Source: Bradyrhizobium arachidis
GTDB taxonomy: Bacteria > Pseudomonadota > Alphaproteobacteria > Rhizobiales > Xanthobacteraceae
Direction of reading: 5' to 3'
Assembly (NCBI RefSeq): GCF_015291705.1
Contig: NZ_CP030050.1
Coordinates: 6,262,001-6,326,000 of the forward strand
DNA: 64,000 nucleotides
Shown: positions 1-9,955 of the stretch, in pieces
How the letters are laid out: each line of letters opens with the position of its first letter
How positions within the stretch are numbered: position 1 is the first letter of the stretch
Notes under the pieces: model-generated
What the model was told of the DNA's origin: nothing
What the model saw: the letters and a program-made list of their open reading frames with translations, nothing else
Database searches by the model: none
Made by a program: the position numbers and the translations under genes

Positions 1-648
1 CTGGCCCTTCGAATCGCGCATCACCTCCAGCATCTGGTCGATGTGCCGCGTCATGCCCGAGCCGCCCTGCACGGCAAGGCCGGCGGGCTTGTTCAGGACA
101 AGGACGTCGTCGTCCTCATAGATCGTCATCTCCTTCAGCGCCTTGAGCGTCTTCTGCGCGGCCTCGGAGAGCTCGCCGACGACCTTCGGCGCGTCGAGCT
201 TCAGCGGCGGAATGCGGACGCTCTGGCCCTCCTCCAGGCGGTCCTTGCTGTCGACGCGCTTGCCGTCGACGCGCAGCTCGCCTTTGCGGACGACGCGCTG
301 GATGTGGGAGAACGACAGGCCGGGAAAGCGCGCTTCGAGGAAACGATCGACGCGCATGTTGTTCTCGTCAGCCGTCACGGTGACGGTCTGCACCTTGGTC
401 GGCAGCAGCGCCTCGACGGGCTTTTCGGGCGCAGGCCTTTCCGGCGCAGCTTTTGGCGGACGCCGCTCTGCACGCTCGGGGCCACGCCGCTCGGGACGCT
501 CTCCGGCAAAGCGCGGCGGCTTGCTGCCGGGCTTACCGCCCGGCCGCGGCCCGGCCTTCTTCGCGCCGCGCGCCTGATGCGGACGTGAGTCGTCGCGCTC
601 GTCACGCGAACGGGGCTTTGGATTCATTCTCTTGATGCGGCGGCTCAT
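1..648 (-). CDS. rluC: RluC-type 23S rRNA pseudouridine synthase (3' part outside window)
   Basis: Likely converts uridines of 23S rRNA to pseudouridine. The visible part starts at ATG 648 (MSRRIKRMNPK) and runs off the window edge. A basic, Pro/Arg-rich, probably disordered N-terminus of about 100 residues precedes an S4 RNA-binding domain (MRVDRFLEARFPG, then GELRVDGKRVD). The beginning of the RluA-family catalytic domain follows (YEDDDVLVLNKPAGLAVQGG). The catalytic Asp motif lies beyond the edge, so activity cannot be judged here. The S4-plus-RluA architecture and the LNKPAG motif favour RluC/RluD over RsuA-type enzymes. An internal ATG at 627 is an alternative start. It follows rarA on the same strand with a 52-nt gap. 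Confidence 0.85.
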   Translation of the reverse strand, partial: MSRRIKRMNPKPRSRDERDDSRPHQARGAKKAGPRPGGKPGSKPPRFAGERPERRGPERAERRPPKAAPERPAPEKPVEALLPTKVQTVTVTADENNMRVDRFLEARFPGLSFSHIQRVVRKGELRVDGKRVDSKDRLEEGQSVRIPPLKLDAPKVVGELSEAAQKTLKALKEMTIYEDDDVLVLNKPAGLAVQGGSGMTRHIDQMLEVMRDSKGQ

Positions 649-700
649 GCTTGCCTGCGTACCCTAAAAGCGGCCTTCCGTCACGACGAAATGGCCACCT

Positions 701-2034
701 CTAGCGCGAGCCGCCCCGCTCCTTGCGCAGCTTGGCCCAGTAATCCAGTCGCTTCCTGATCTCGCGCTCGAAGCCGCGCTCGGGCGGGTCGTAGAAGGTC
801 TGCCGGCCGAGGGCCTCCGGGAAGTAATCCTGACCGGAGAAGGCGTCGGGGGCGTCGTGGTCGTATTCGTAAGCTGCGCCATAGCCTTCCGACTTCATCA
901 GCTTGGTCGGCGAATTGAGGATGTGCTTTGGCGGCAGCAGCGAGCCGGCCTGTTTGGCAACCTGCATCGCCGTGCCGAAGGCGGTGTAGACCGCGTTCGA
1001 TTTCGGCGCGGTGGCGAGATAGACGACGGCCTGCGCGATCGCGAGCTCGCCTTCGGGATGGCCGAGGAAGTCGAAAGCGTCCTTGGCGGCATTGGCGATG
1101 ACCAGCGCCTGCGGGTCGGCCAAGCCGATGTCCTCCACCGCCATGCGCACCACGCGGCGGGCCAGGAACAGCGGGTCCTCGCCGGCGTCCAGCATGCGCG
1201 CGAGATAATACAGCGCGGCGTCGGGATCGGAGCCGCGCACCGATTTATGCAGCGCCGAGATCAGGTTGTAATGGCCGTCGGCCGACTTGTCGTAGATCGG
1301 CGCGCGGCGCTGCAGGATGTCCTGCAATTGCGCGGCATTGAAGATCTCGTCCGCCCGCGCCGAACGCCAGACCTCTTCGGCAAGCGTCAGCGAGGCGCGG
1401 CCGTCGCCGTCGGCCATGCGCACCAGCACCGCCCTCGCCTCGGCATCGAGCGGCAGCTTCCTGCCCTCGACCGCCTCGGCATGCGCGAACAGCTTCTCGA
1501 TCGCGGCGGCATCGAGCGAGCGAAACACCAGCACGCGCGCGCGGGACAACAGCGCCGCGTTGAGCTCGAAGGACGGGTTCTCGGTGGTGGCGCCGACCAT
1601 CACCACCGTGCCGTCCTCCATCACGGGCAGAAACGAGTCCTGCTGGGCGCGATTGAATCTGTGCACCTCGTCGACGAACAGCAGCGTGCCCTTGCCCATC
1701 TCGCGGCGGGCCCGCGCGGCGTCGAACGCCTTCTTCAGGTCCGCGACGCCGGAGAACACCGCGGAGATCTGCTCGAAATGCAGATCGGTGGCGTCCGCGA
1801 GCAGCCGCGCCACCGTGGTCTTGCCGGTGCCGGGCGGGCCCCAGAACACCAGCGAGCCCAGCGTGCGCGTCTCCAGCATGCGCGTCAGCGCGCCGTCGGG
1901 CCCGAGGATGTGATCCTGGCCGACGACCTCCGACAGCGCACGCGGGCGCAGCCGGTCCGGCAGCGGATGCGGCGCCTCGTGGTCGAGCCCCGCCGCGGCA
2001 AAGAGGGTCGGCGTCTCCTGTGGTCGCTTCGGAC

Positions 2035-2038
<4 letters not shown>
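701..2038 (-). CDS. rarA: Replication-associated recombination protein A (MgsA/RarA AAA+ ATPase)
   Basis: AAA+ ATPase of the RarA/MgsA/WRNIP1 family, which acts at stalled replication forks in the cytoplasm. At 445 residues it has the family's usual length. Walker A GPPGTGKT is at about residues 67-74. Walker B is LLFVDEVHRF, and the sensor region GATTENPSFELNAALLSRARV is typical. The C-terminal half (about 250-440) matches the RarA tetramerisation region (HYNLISALHKSVRGSDPDAA, then GEDPLFLARRVVRMAVEDIG). The start codon overlaps the stop of the upstream deg protease gene by 4 nt (ATGA), which indicates translational coupling. Confidence 0.95.
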
Positions 2039-3444
<1,406 letters not shown>

Positions 3445-3756
3445 TCCTACCTCTCGGAAAAGACGACGGAATATAGGCGCGTTCGCCGTGCAATAGAAGG
3501 GCGCCGGGGCAATATTGCGCCCTCCTCAGGTGTGTCCGGCCTGCAAGCACGGCGTGCGAAATGACAATCCGCCTGGGGTGGTGGATTGGCATGATGCGCA
3601 TCATCCAGCATGCTACCCGGTGGCGGATTCGGTTGCGGCGAAATTACATCAGTGGGAACCCGCGCAACCGAGGCGCGCCGTCGCGGGGCAGTCATCGACC
3701 ATTCCTAGGCTCTCGCCTGCGACTTGGGGAAGTTCGTCAACCGATGGAGTGATGAC
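3445..3756. other. Intergenic region between divergent deg protease and porin genes
   Basis: About 310 bp with no convincing coding sequence. It must hold the promoters of the minus-strand protease and the plus-strand porin. A GGAG Shine-Dalgarno motif (3745-3748) lies just before the porin GTG. I see no strong hairpin or repeat and could not fix promoter hexamers with confidence. Confidence 0.6.
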
Positions 3757-5388
3757 GTGAGCAGGACAAGAATTGCAGCCGCGGCGATTGGTTTCGCCGG
3801 CGCGCTGGCGGCCTCGCAGGCCCAGGCCCAATCGGCCAGCAGCAGCGAACAGGAGATCGCGCTGCTGAAGCAGCAGTTGAAGATGCTGGAGCAGAAGCTC
3901 GACAAGCTCCAGAGCCAGACCGCGGCGAACACCGCGGCCACGGCGAAAGCAAAGGCCGAGGCGAAAGCCGAAGCGAAGGCCGAGGCACGCTCGGAGGCGA
4001 AGGCGGTCGTCGCCAATGCCAATGCGGCGATCCCGCTCAAGACCCCGCCGCCTGCGTCCGGTGTCGTGGTGACGATGCCGAACAACCGGCCGACCATCTG
4101 CACCGCCGACGGGGCGAACTGCGTCGCCATCACGAGCCGCGTGCATTGGGACGTCGGCGGCTACGACTTCCGCCCCAACACGGCGGCAACTGTGCCGCAA
4201 AAGCTCGACAGCGGCGAAAACGTGCGTCGCGCGCGCATCGGTGTCGTCGGCAAATTCCTCGAAGACTGGAATTTCGCGCTGATCTACGACTTCGGCGGCT
4301 CGTCGGACGGATTTGGCGGCACGGGAGCCGCCGGCGCGACCCCCGTCGGCTTCCTGCCCGGCGGCGGCACATCCGGCATCGAAAACGCGTTTGTGAGCTA
4401 CACGGGACTGAAGCCGTTCGGCGGCAAGATGGCGATCGAAGCCGGCATCATGGATATCGCCTGGACCATGGATGAATCCACGAGCTCCAACGACATCGCG
4501 TTCATGGAGCGCGCCTCGGTCGGCATCATCGCGCAGAATATCGCCGCCGGCGATTTCCGCTCTGCCGCCGGTGCCCGCTGGTACAACGACGTGTTCTACG
4601 CCGGCGCTTATGTGACTGGTCCGACCACGGGTGCCATTCACTCGGCCTCGAGCGTTTCACCTCCCGGCACCAGCGAGCAATACGGCGCAACCGCCCGCGT
4701 TGCGGGCCAGGTCGTGAGCGGCAACGACTACTCGGTGCATCTCGGCGCCGACGCCCAGTGGCTGATCCAGCCGCCGCGCAATCTGGTCGCGAACACGCAA
4801 ACGCTCACGCTCAGCGATCGTCCCGAGCTGCGCATCGATCCCACGACGCTGATCTCGACCGGAGCGATTGCGAATGTGTCGGGCGCACAGGTCTATGGCG
4901 TGGAAGCCGCAGCCACCTACGGACCGCTCTGGGTCCAGGGCGAATACTACTGGTTCAACATCGATCGCGATGCGAACACAGCCGTGCCACCCATCGGTAC
5001 GTCGAGCCTGAAATTCCAGGGCGGCTACGCGCAGGCGGCCTATGTCCTGACCGGTGAAAGCCGCAAGTACAATCCGGGCAACGCGGCCTATGGCGGCGTC
5101 AAGCCGAACAATCCGTTCTCGCTCAGCGGCGGCGGCTGGGGTGCCTGGGAGATCGCCGGTCGATACTCGACCGTGGATCTGAACGATCAGCTCGCGACCG
5201 CTGCCGGCATCGCCGGCGGGCGGCAAACCGTCTACACGCTGGCGCTCAACTGGTACGTCAACGGCAATGTGCGCTTCATGCTCGACTACCTGCACGGCAC
5301 GGTGTCGAAGCAGGCCTCGGCGGTGTCGGCGGCGGACACGGGCTCGAAGTTCGACGCGGTCGCGTTGCGCACGCAGTTTGCGTTCTGA
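3757..5388 (+). CDS. OprO/OprP-type outer-membrane porin
   Basis: Probable trimeric beta-barrel porin of the phosphate-selective porin O/P family. I chose the GTG at 3757 because it has a GGAG site 8 nt upstream and opens a signal peptide (MSRTRIAAAAIGFAGALAAS, cleaved after AQAQ). A TTG 33 nt upstream is possible but weaker. After the signal comes a coiled coil (EQEIALLKQQLKMLEQKLDK) and then a repetitive Ala/Lys/Glu helix (AEAKAEAKAEAKAEARSEAKA-like), both expected in the periplasm. The remaining 430 or so residues alternate in barrel fashion with RRARIGVVGKFLEDWNFALIYDFG near the start, typical of OprO/P. It ends in FAF, an aromatic C-terminus suited to BAM recognition. The substrate is not shown by the sequence. 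It is transcribed alone and followed by a palindromic repeat. Confidence 0.85.
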   Translation: MSRTRIAAAAIGFAGALAASQAQAQSASSSEQEIALLKQQLKMLEQKLDKLQSQTAANTAATAKAKAEAKAEAKAEARSEAKAVVANANAAIPLKTPPPASGVVVTMPNNRPTICTADGANCVAITSRVHWDVGGYDFRPNTAATVPQKLDSGENVRRARIGVVGKFLEDWNFALIYDFGGSSDGFGGTGAAGATPVGFLPGGGTSGIENAFVSYTGLKPFGGKMAIEAGIMDIAWTMDESTSSNDIAFMERASVGIIAQNIAAGDFRSAAGARWYNDVFYAGAYVTGPTTGAIHSASSVSPPGTSEQYGATARVAGQVVSGNDYSVHLGADAQWLIQPPRNLVANTQTLTLSDRPELRIDPTTLISTGAIANVSGAQVYGVEAAATYGPLWVQGEYYWFNIDRDANTAVPPIGTSSLKFQGGYAQAAYVLTGESRKYNPGNAAYGGVKPNNPFSLSGGGWGAWEIAGRYSTVDLNDQLATAAGIAGGRQTVYTLALNWYVNGNVRFMLDYLHGTVSKQASAVSAADTGSKFDAVALRTQFAF

Positions 5389-5397
5389 GGCTCGCTG

Positions 5398-5530
5398 TCG
5401 TCCCGGGGCGCGCACCAGCGCGAACCCGGGACCCATAGCCACAAGCTGGAGTTTGGCGAGGACTCGGAGTTGCCGGCTCGCGCCAAAACTTCTTCCTGGG
5501 GTTATGGGTCCCCGCCTTCGGGGACGACAC
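5398..5530. repeat. Palindromic intergenic repeat
   Basis: Large inverted repeat. GTCGTCCCGGGGCG at the left pairs with CCCCGCCTTCGGGGACGAC at the right, and an inner pair is GGGACCCATAGCCAC with GGTTATGGGTCCC. It sits between the porin stop and the convergent HxlR gene stop, where the hairpin may terminate or protect both transcripts. The ACCCATAACC / GGTTATGGGT core resembles a repeat family I remember from Bradyrhizobium genomes, unchecked here. Confidence 0.75.
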
Positions 5531-5560
5531 CGAGGGTGGCGCAACAACTTCGCAGCAAAA

Positions 5561-5938
5561 TCACGCCGCCCGCTTCGGCTTCTTCACGACCACCGGCGGC
5601 GGGGCGCAGGACAGCCGCTGCTGGTGGCTCTCGCCCCACGCCTTCAAAATATCGATCACCGGCTTAAGGCTCTCGCCTAGCTCGGAGAGGCAGTACTCCA
5701 CGCGCGGCGGCACCTCGGCATAGACCTTGCGGATGACGAGCTTGTCCTCCTCCAGCGCGCGAAGCTGCTTGGTCAGCATGCGCTGGGTGATGCCGGGCAT
5801 CCGGCGGCGCAGTTCGCCGAAGCGCTGGGTGCCGCTTTGCAGGTGATAGAGGATCACGCCCTTCCACTTGCCGTCGATCAGGTCCAGCGTCGCCTCGACC
5901 GAGCAGCCCGGCCGGCGGGCAAAATCGCGCCGTTTCAT
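5561..5938 (-). CDS. HxlR-family winged-helix transcriptional regulator
   Basis: 125 residues from ATG 5938 (MKRRDFARRPGCSVEATLDLI); a TTG 24 nt upstream is less likely. The HxlR core is clear: DGKWKGVILYHLQSGTQRFGELRRRMPGITQRMLTKQLRALEEDKLV, then the wing ending RVEYCLSELGESLKPVI. Cys20, in the usual N-terminal Cys position of HxlR/QorR-like regulators, could sense electrophiles or oxidants. It is divergent from the MDR oxidoreductase at 6072 with a symmetrical site between them. By analogy with other HxlR-oxidoreductase pairs, it probably controls that gene and itself. Confidence 0.9.
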   Translation of the reverse strand: MKRRDFARRPGCSVEATLDLIDGKWKGVILYHLQSGTQRFGELRRRMPGITQRMLTKQLRALEEDKLVIRKVYAEVPPRVEYCLSELGESLKPVIDILKAWGESHQQRLSCAPPPVVVKKPKRAA

Positions 5939-5963
5939 GCGTGTTTTCCCAATAGTATCCAAA

Positions 5964-5980
5964 CAGGGACTATATCCCTG
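5964..5980. promoter_or_regulatory. Candidate HxlR operator
   Basis: CAGGGA-CTATA-TCCCTG: perfect 6-bp inverted arms around a 5-bp AT-rich centre, 26 bp upstream of the HxlR ATG and 92 bp before the divergent oxidoreductase ATG. Its symmetry, size and place fit a dimeric winged-helix repressor site. Binding is inferred. Confidence 0.6.
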
Positions 5981-6071
5981 AATTTACAGTACTTGCCAAA
6001 TGGAGGCCAGCGGGACAGTTAGCAAGCCGGGCGCACGTCACAGGCTGGGCGCCAACTGATGGAGACAAGCC

Positions 6072-7085
6072 ATGAAGGCCGTCGGCTACAAAAAGTCGCT
6101 TCCGATCGAGGACGCGGATTCACTGATCGACTTCGAGACCGCAAAGCCGGAGCCCAAGGGACGCGACATCCGCGTCGCCGTGAAGGCGATCTCGGCCAAT
6201 CCGGTCGATTACAAGGTGCGCAAGCGCACCGCCCCGCCCGAGGGCGAGACGAAGATCTTGGGTTACGACGCGGCCGGCGTAGTCGATGCCGTCGGGCCCG
6301 AGGTCACGCTGTTCAAGCCGGGTGACGAAGTGTTCTACGCCGGCTCGATCCTGCGCCAGGGCACCAATGCCGAATTCCATCTGGTCGACGAGCGCATCGT
6401 CGGCAACAAGCCGAAGAGCCTGTCGTTCGCGCAGGCCGCCGCCCTTCCCCTCACCTCCATCACCGCCTGGGAATTGCTGTTCGACCGCCTCGGCGCGGTA
6501 CCCGGCAAGAGCGTCGATCCGCGCACGCTGCTGATTACGGGCGGCGCCGGCGGCGTCGGCTCGATCCTGATCCAGCTGGCGCGCCGCCTCACCGGCCTCA
6601 CGGTGCTCTCGACCGCGACGCGGCCGGAGTCGCAAAAATGGTGCCTCGACCTCGGCGCCCATGCGGTGATCGATCACGGCAAGCCGATGAAGGAGCAGAT
6701 CGAGAAGCTTAAGCTGCCGCCGGTCGCGTTGGTGGCGAGCCTCACCTATACCGACCAGCACTACAAGAGCATTGTCGAGTTCATGGCGCCGCAGGGCCGG
6801 TTCGGCCTGATCGACGATCCGCCGGAGTTCACCATGAGCACGTTCAAGGGCAAGGCGATCTCGGTGCACTGGGAATCGATGTTCACGCGCTCCTCGTTCC
6901 AGACATCAGACATGATCGCGCAGCATCATCTGCTGAACGACGTCGCCGACCTCATCGACAAGGGCGTGCTCCGCACCACGCTCGACCAGACCTTTGGCAC
7001 GATCAATGCGACCAACCTCAAGCGGGCGCACGCGCTGCTCGAGAGCGGCAAGTCGCGCGGCAAGATCGTGCTGGAGGGGTGGTAG
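6072..7085 (+). CDS. Zinc-independent MDR oxidoreductase (quinone oxidoreductase-like)
   Basis: NAD(P)H-dependent medium-chain dehydrogenase/reductase, 337 residues, with a GGAG site 8 nt before the ATG. The N-terminal GroES-like fold (ISANPVDYKVRKR, GYDAAGVVDAVGPEV, FKPGDEVFYAG) is followed by a Rossmann domain with ITGGAGGVGSILIQLARRL at about residues 156-174. The Cys/His ligands of catalytic and structural zinc are absent, which places it with quinone oxidoreductases/ene-reductases (the 'zinc-type alcohol dehydrogenase-like' subgroup) rather than alcohol dehydrogenases. The divergent HxlR gene and the symmetrical operator suggest induction by quinones or reactive electrophiles. Substrate unknown. 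Confidence 0.88.
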   Translation: MKAVGYKKSLPIEDADSLIDFETAKPEPKGRDIRVAVKAISANPVDYKVRKRTAPPEGETKILGYDAAGVVDAVGPEVTLFKPGDEVFYAGSILRQGTNAEFHLVDERIVGNKPKSLSFAQAAALPLTSITAWELLFDRLGAVPGKSVDPRTLLITGGAGGVGSILIQLARRLTGLTVLSTATRPESQKWCLDLGAHAVIDHGKPMKEQIEKLKLPPVALVASLTYTDQHYKSIVEFMAPQGRFGLIDDPPEFTMSTFKGKAISVHWESMFTRSSFQTSDMIAQHHLLNDVADLIDKGVLRTTLDQTFGTINATNLKRAHALLESGKSRGKIVLEGW

Positions 7086-7098
7086 ACGCCGCATACCC

Positions 7099-7183
7099 CG
7101 TCATGCCCGGGCTTGTCCCGGGCATCCACGGACGTTGTCGCCTTGGGCGACACGTGGATGGCCGGACAAGCCCGGCCATGACG
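7099..7183. repeat. Palindromic REP-like repeat
   Basis: Inverted repeat opening CGTCATGCCCGGGCTTG and closing GACAAGCCCGGCCATGACG, with an inner CATCCACG / CGTGGATG pair. It lies between convergent gene ends (MDR oxidoreductase and the DUF1330 gene), a normal place for a REP element that could double as a bidirectional terminator. Confidence 0.8.
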
Positions 7184-7190
7184 AATGCCG

Positions 7191-7484
7191 TTACGGCGCC
7201 ACGCCCTCGACGAACAGCAGCCGCCGTTCCAGTGCACCGGCGCGGATCTTCAGCGCCTCGGCATATTCCGGCGAGGCGTACCACTCCTTCAGCCTCGCCA
7301 TCGAGGCGAATTCGACGATGACGATAGCCTTCGGCGGAAGATTGCCTTCCGCAAGCTCGGCCTTGCCGCCGCGAACGAGATAACGTCCGCCGTACTGCGC
7401 GATCGTCTTTGCGGCGAGCGAGCGATAGGCTTCGAACCCATCGGGATCACGCACCTCGACCTCAGAGATGACGTAGGCTGTCAT
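7191..7484 (-). CDS. DUF1330 domain protein
   Basis: A 97-residue dimeric alpha/beta-barrel protein of the DUF1330 family: MTAYVISEVEVRDPDGFEAY, then KTIAQYGGRYLVRGG, VIVEFASMARLKEWYASPEY and LKIRAGALERRLLFVEGV. The fold is related to small stress-responsive ABM-like proteins, but no reaction is established. It starts 9 nt after the SDR stop, so the two are probably co-transcribed and may act on the same compound. Confidence 0.88.
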   Translation of the reverse strand: MTAYVISEVEVRDPDGFEAYRSLAAKTIAQYGGRYLVRGGKAELAEGNLPPKAIVIVEFASMARLKEWYASPEYAEALKIRAGALERRLLFVEGVAP

Positions 7485-7492
7485 GCTCGGCC

Positions 7493-8281
7493 TCAGGCGA
7501 TCGTATTGACGATACCGCCTTCCGCGCGCAGCGCGGCGCCGTTGGTCGCGGACGCTTCCTTCGAGGCGACGTAGACCACCATATTGGCGATCTCATCGAC
7601 GCTGGCAAAGCGCTGGATCAGCGAGCTCGGGCGATGCTGCTTGACGAAGTTGGCGGCGGCCTCGTCCACCGACTGACCGTTCTGCCTGGCAAGGTCCTTC
7701 ACGAAAGTCTCGACGCCTTCCGACATGGTCGGCCCGGGCAGCACGGAATTGACGGTGACGCCGGTGCCGCGGGTGAGCTGCGCAAGGCCGCGCGCGACCG
7801 AGAGCTGGGCCGTCTTGGTCATGCCGTAATGGATCATCTCGACGGGAATGTTGAGCCCGGATTCCGAGGAGATGAAGACGACGCGGCCCCAGTTGCGCTT
7901 GAGCATGCCCTTCATGTAGGCGCGCGACAGCCGCACGCCGCTCATGACGTTGACCTCGAAGAAGCGGTTCCAGTCCTCATCCGGAATGTCGAAGAAATCC
8001 TTCGGCTCGAAGATGCCGGCATTGTTGATGAGGATGTCGACGTCGGGAAGCGCCGCGACCAGGGCCTTGCAGCCCGCAGCGGTCGAGACATCGGCGGCGA
8101 TGCCGCGCACCTTGGCGCCGGTCCCTTCCAGCTTACGCACGGCCGCATCGACCTTGTCCTGACCACGGCCGTTGATCACGACGCTGGCGCCGGACGCAGC
8201 AAGGCCCTTGGCGATGGCGTGGCCGATGCCGGCGGTCGAGCCAGTCACGAGGGCGGTCTTTCCGGACAAGTCGATCTTCAT
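7493..8281 (-). CDS. SDR-family NAD(P)-dependent oxidoreductase
   Basis: Classical short-chain dehydrogenase, 262 residues from ATG 8281 (MKIDLSGKTALVTGSTAGIG), preceded by GGAG at 7 nt; the longer reading frame upstream lacks SDR similarity. Cofactor motif TGSTAGIGHAIAKG is at about residues 13-26, with NNAG in DILINNAGIF. The catalytic Ser is in FISSESG, but the usual YxxxK reads HYGMTKTAQLSVARGLAQ, so Tyr and Lys are in place. It heads a likely two-gene unit with the DUF1330 gene. Substrate unknown. Confidence 0.9.
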   Translation of the reverse strand: MKIDLSGKTALVTGSTAGIGHAIAKGLAASGASVVINGRGQDKVDAAVRKLEGTGAKVRGIAADVSTAAGCKALVAALPDVDILINNAGIFEPKDFFDIPDEDWNRFFEVNVMSGVRLSRAYMKGMLKRNWGRVVFISSESGLNIPVEMIHYGMTKTAQLSVARGLAQLTRGTGVTVNSVLPGPTMSEGVETFVKDLARQNGQSVDEAAANFVKQHRPSSLIQRFASVDEIANMVVYVASKEASATNGAALRAEGGIVNTIA

Positions 8282-8436
8282 GCGTCGTCTCCATTGCGGT
8301 TGGTGCGGATATCGTGCGCAGCACAGACGGATGCAATCATCTCTCACCGACGCGTGAGGATCGATCGCCACAACAGCAAGCGCCGATTGGTGTGCACGGC
8401 GCGCGACGAGCGCGCGCCTTTGCCCCCCAATGGCAC

Positions 8437-9273
8437 CTATTTCTTCGGCGGCAGCGTCCTGACAAACGCGACGATGGCATCGAGATCCTGTGGCGTCATG
8501 CTGGCATAGGCAGCATACGCCATCGGCGGCTTGAGCTTGCGACCGTCACGCGCGATGCCTTGCGTAATCGCACGTTTGATTTCGTCGTCGCTCCAGTTGC
8601 CGAGACCGGTCGCGGGATCCGCGGTGATGTTGGGAGATACGGATTCACCCCACGGACCCCTAAAGGTGCGACCGCCCTTGCCGCTCGCCGCGGTGAAATC
8701 GTGCACGGCGGACGGGCCTTCCGGCGTGTGGCATTCGAGGCAATGGGCGATGGTCAGGAGATAGCGGCCGCGCGCGAGCTTGTCGGAGAGCTCGGCCTCG
8801 CTCGCCTGCCTGCCGGCATAGGTCGGCACTTCCGGCTTCAAGGCGATCCTGTATTCCGGCGCCGGCGTTTCGTGGCGCACCGGCGGCACGGAGCGCAAGT
8901 ACGCCGCGAGCGCGTCGAGATCGCGGGCCGTTAGCACCGTGTAGAACTCGGTCGGCATGATCGGCGCGGCCTTGGTTCCGTTCGGCTTGATACCGCTCAC
9001 GAGAAACCGCTTCAGCTCGGCATCGGTCCAGTTTCCGACGCCGGTGTCCTTGTCCGGCGTGATGTTGGAGCCGGTGACCTTGAAGGCCGGCTCGTCGAAC
9101 GTCTGGCCGCCCGAGAGTGCGTGCGAGAGATCAAGCCCTTGCGGGCCGCGCGGCGTGTGGCAGTTGTGGCAGACCATCACGCTACCAACGAGATAGGCGC
9201 CGCGCTCGGTCAGCGTCTCGCCCATGGCCGGCGCCATCAGCAGCGCGAGCGCAATGGAAACCGCAGCTCTCAT
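8437..9273 (-). CDS. Periplasmic diheme c-type cytochrome
   Basis: 278 residues from ATG 9273, which has a GGGGG purine run upstream (a TTG 12 nt earlier is an alternative). A signal peptide (MRAAVSIALALLMAPAMG) directs it to the periplasm. There are two haem-binding CxxCH motifs, CHNCH near residue 35 and CLECH about 130 residues later, each followed by a cytochrome c fold ending in SMTPQDLDAIVAFVRTLP-type helices. The two halves look like a duplication (GSNITPDKDTGVGNWTDAEL versus SPNITADPATGLGNWSDDEI). Such subunits usually accept electrons from periplasmic alcohol, sorbitol or gluconate dehydrogenases; no partner dehydrogenase is adjacent. Confidence 0.88.
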   Translation of the reverse strand: MRAAVSIALALLMAPAMGETLTERGAYLVGSVMVCHNCHTPRGPQGLDLSHALSGGQTFDEPAFKVTGSNITPDKDTGVGNWTDAELKRFLVSGIKPNGTKAAPIMPTEFYTVLTARDLDALAAYLRSVPPVRHETPAPEYRIALKPEVPTYAGRQASEAELSDKLARGRYLLTIAHCLECHTPEGPSAVHDFTAASGKGGRTFRGPWGESVSPNITADPATGLGNWSDDEIKRAITQGIARDGRKLKPPMAYAAYASMTPQDLDAIVAFVRTLPPKK

Positions 9274-9341
9274 GGAATCCCCCAAACGAAATCAATTCTG
9301 CAAAATCATCGTGCACAGCATGAGAAATTGCTGCGCCATAC

Positions 9342-9370
9342 AAAAAAGCGGCGCCCAGGGGCGCCGCTTT
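9342..9370 (-). terminator. Rho-independent terminator of the ribosomal block
   Basis: An 11-bp perfect stem (AAAGCGGCGCC / GGCGCCGCTTT) with a 4-nt loop, followed on the minus strand by TTTTTT. It lies 24 nt after the rplQ stop and ends the alpha operon transcript. Confidence 0.95.
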
Positions 9371-9393
9371 CTGAAACTTCCATACCGGTCGGC

Positions 9394-9810
9394 TTACGCC
9401 GCCTCGGCTTCCTTCTCCTGCACCGGACCGGAATCCTGGCCCTTGGCATCGACGTCGCGATCGACGAACTCGATCACGGCCATCGCGACGTTGTCGCCGT
9501 AGCGGAAGCCGGCCTTGATGATGCGGGTGTAGCCGCCCTGGCGATCCTTGTAGCGGGTCGCGAGCGTGTCGAAGAGCTTCTTGACCATGTCGACGTCGCG
9601 CAGCTCGGAGATCGCCTGGCGGCGCAGCGACAGGCCGCCCTTCTTGCCGAGAGTGACGAGCTTCTCGACGATCGGGCGGAGCTCCTTGGCCTTGGGCAGC
9701 GTGGTGACGATCTGCTCGTGCTTGATCAGCGCGGCCGCCATGTTGGCGAACATCGCCTTGCGGTGCTCGGCCGTACGATTGAGCTTCCGATGAACCTTGC
9801 CGTGACGCAT
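9394..9810 (-). CDS. rplQ: 50S ribosomal protein L17
   Basis: L17, a large-subunit protein near the tunnel exit. 138 residues, opening [25 protein letters not shown] and continuing [23 protein letters not shown], both family signatures. The C-terminus has an acidic, Ala-rich extension beyond the core ([13 protein letters not shown]), common in alphaproteobacteria. It is the last gene of the alpha operon, separated from rpoA by a palindromic element and followed by a strong terminator. Confidence 0.98.
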   Translation of the reverse strand: MRHGKVHRKLNRTAEHRKAMFANMAAALIKHEQIVTTLPKAKELRPIVEKLVTLGKKGGLSLRRQAISELRDVDMVKKLFDTLATRYKDRQGGYTRIIKAGFRYGDNVAMAVIEFVDRDVDAKGQDSGPVQEKEAEAA

Positions 9811-9894
9811 GTGTGTAGTCCTTACGTTAAAACTGCCGCGACGGTTCGTCGGACATGTTGCTCAGGTGGGCTGCCTGCGTTCGCCCTGGGTGAT

Positions 9895-9955
9895 GAATAG
9901 CGAATGGCGAGTAGCGAATAGAATTACTATTCGCCATTCGCCACTCCCCATTCGA
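9895..9955. repeat. Heptamer-built inverted repeat, copy A (rpoA-rplQ gap)
   Basis: Imperfect hairpin built of CGARTRG-type units (CGAATGG CGAGTAG CGAATAG) pairing with TATTCGCCATTCGCCACTC on the other arm. It abuts the rpoA stop codon. Two relatives occupy the same position after rpsM and tuf. It is not a classical terminator because no T-run follows. Confidence 0.85.

Noticed and set aside
9895..9955. Repeat copy A read as a terminator of rpoA
   Set aside because: No T-run follows on the minus strand, and the same family occurs inside operons after tuf and rpsM; rplQ must still be transcribed.
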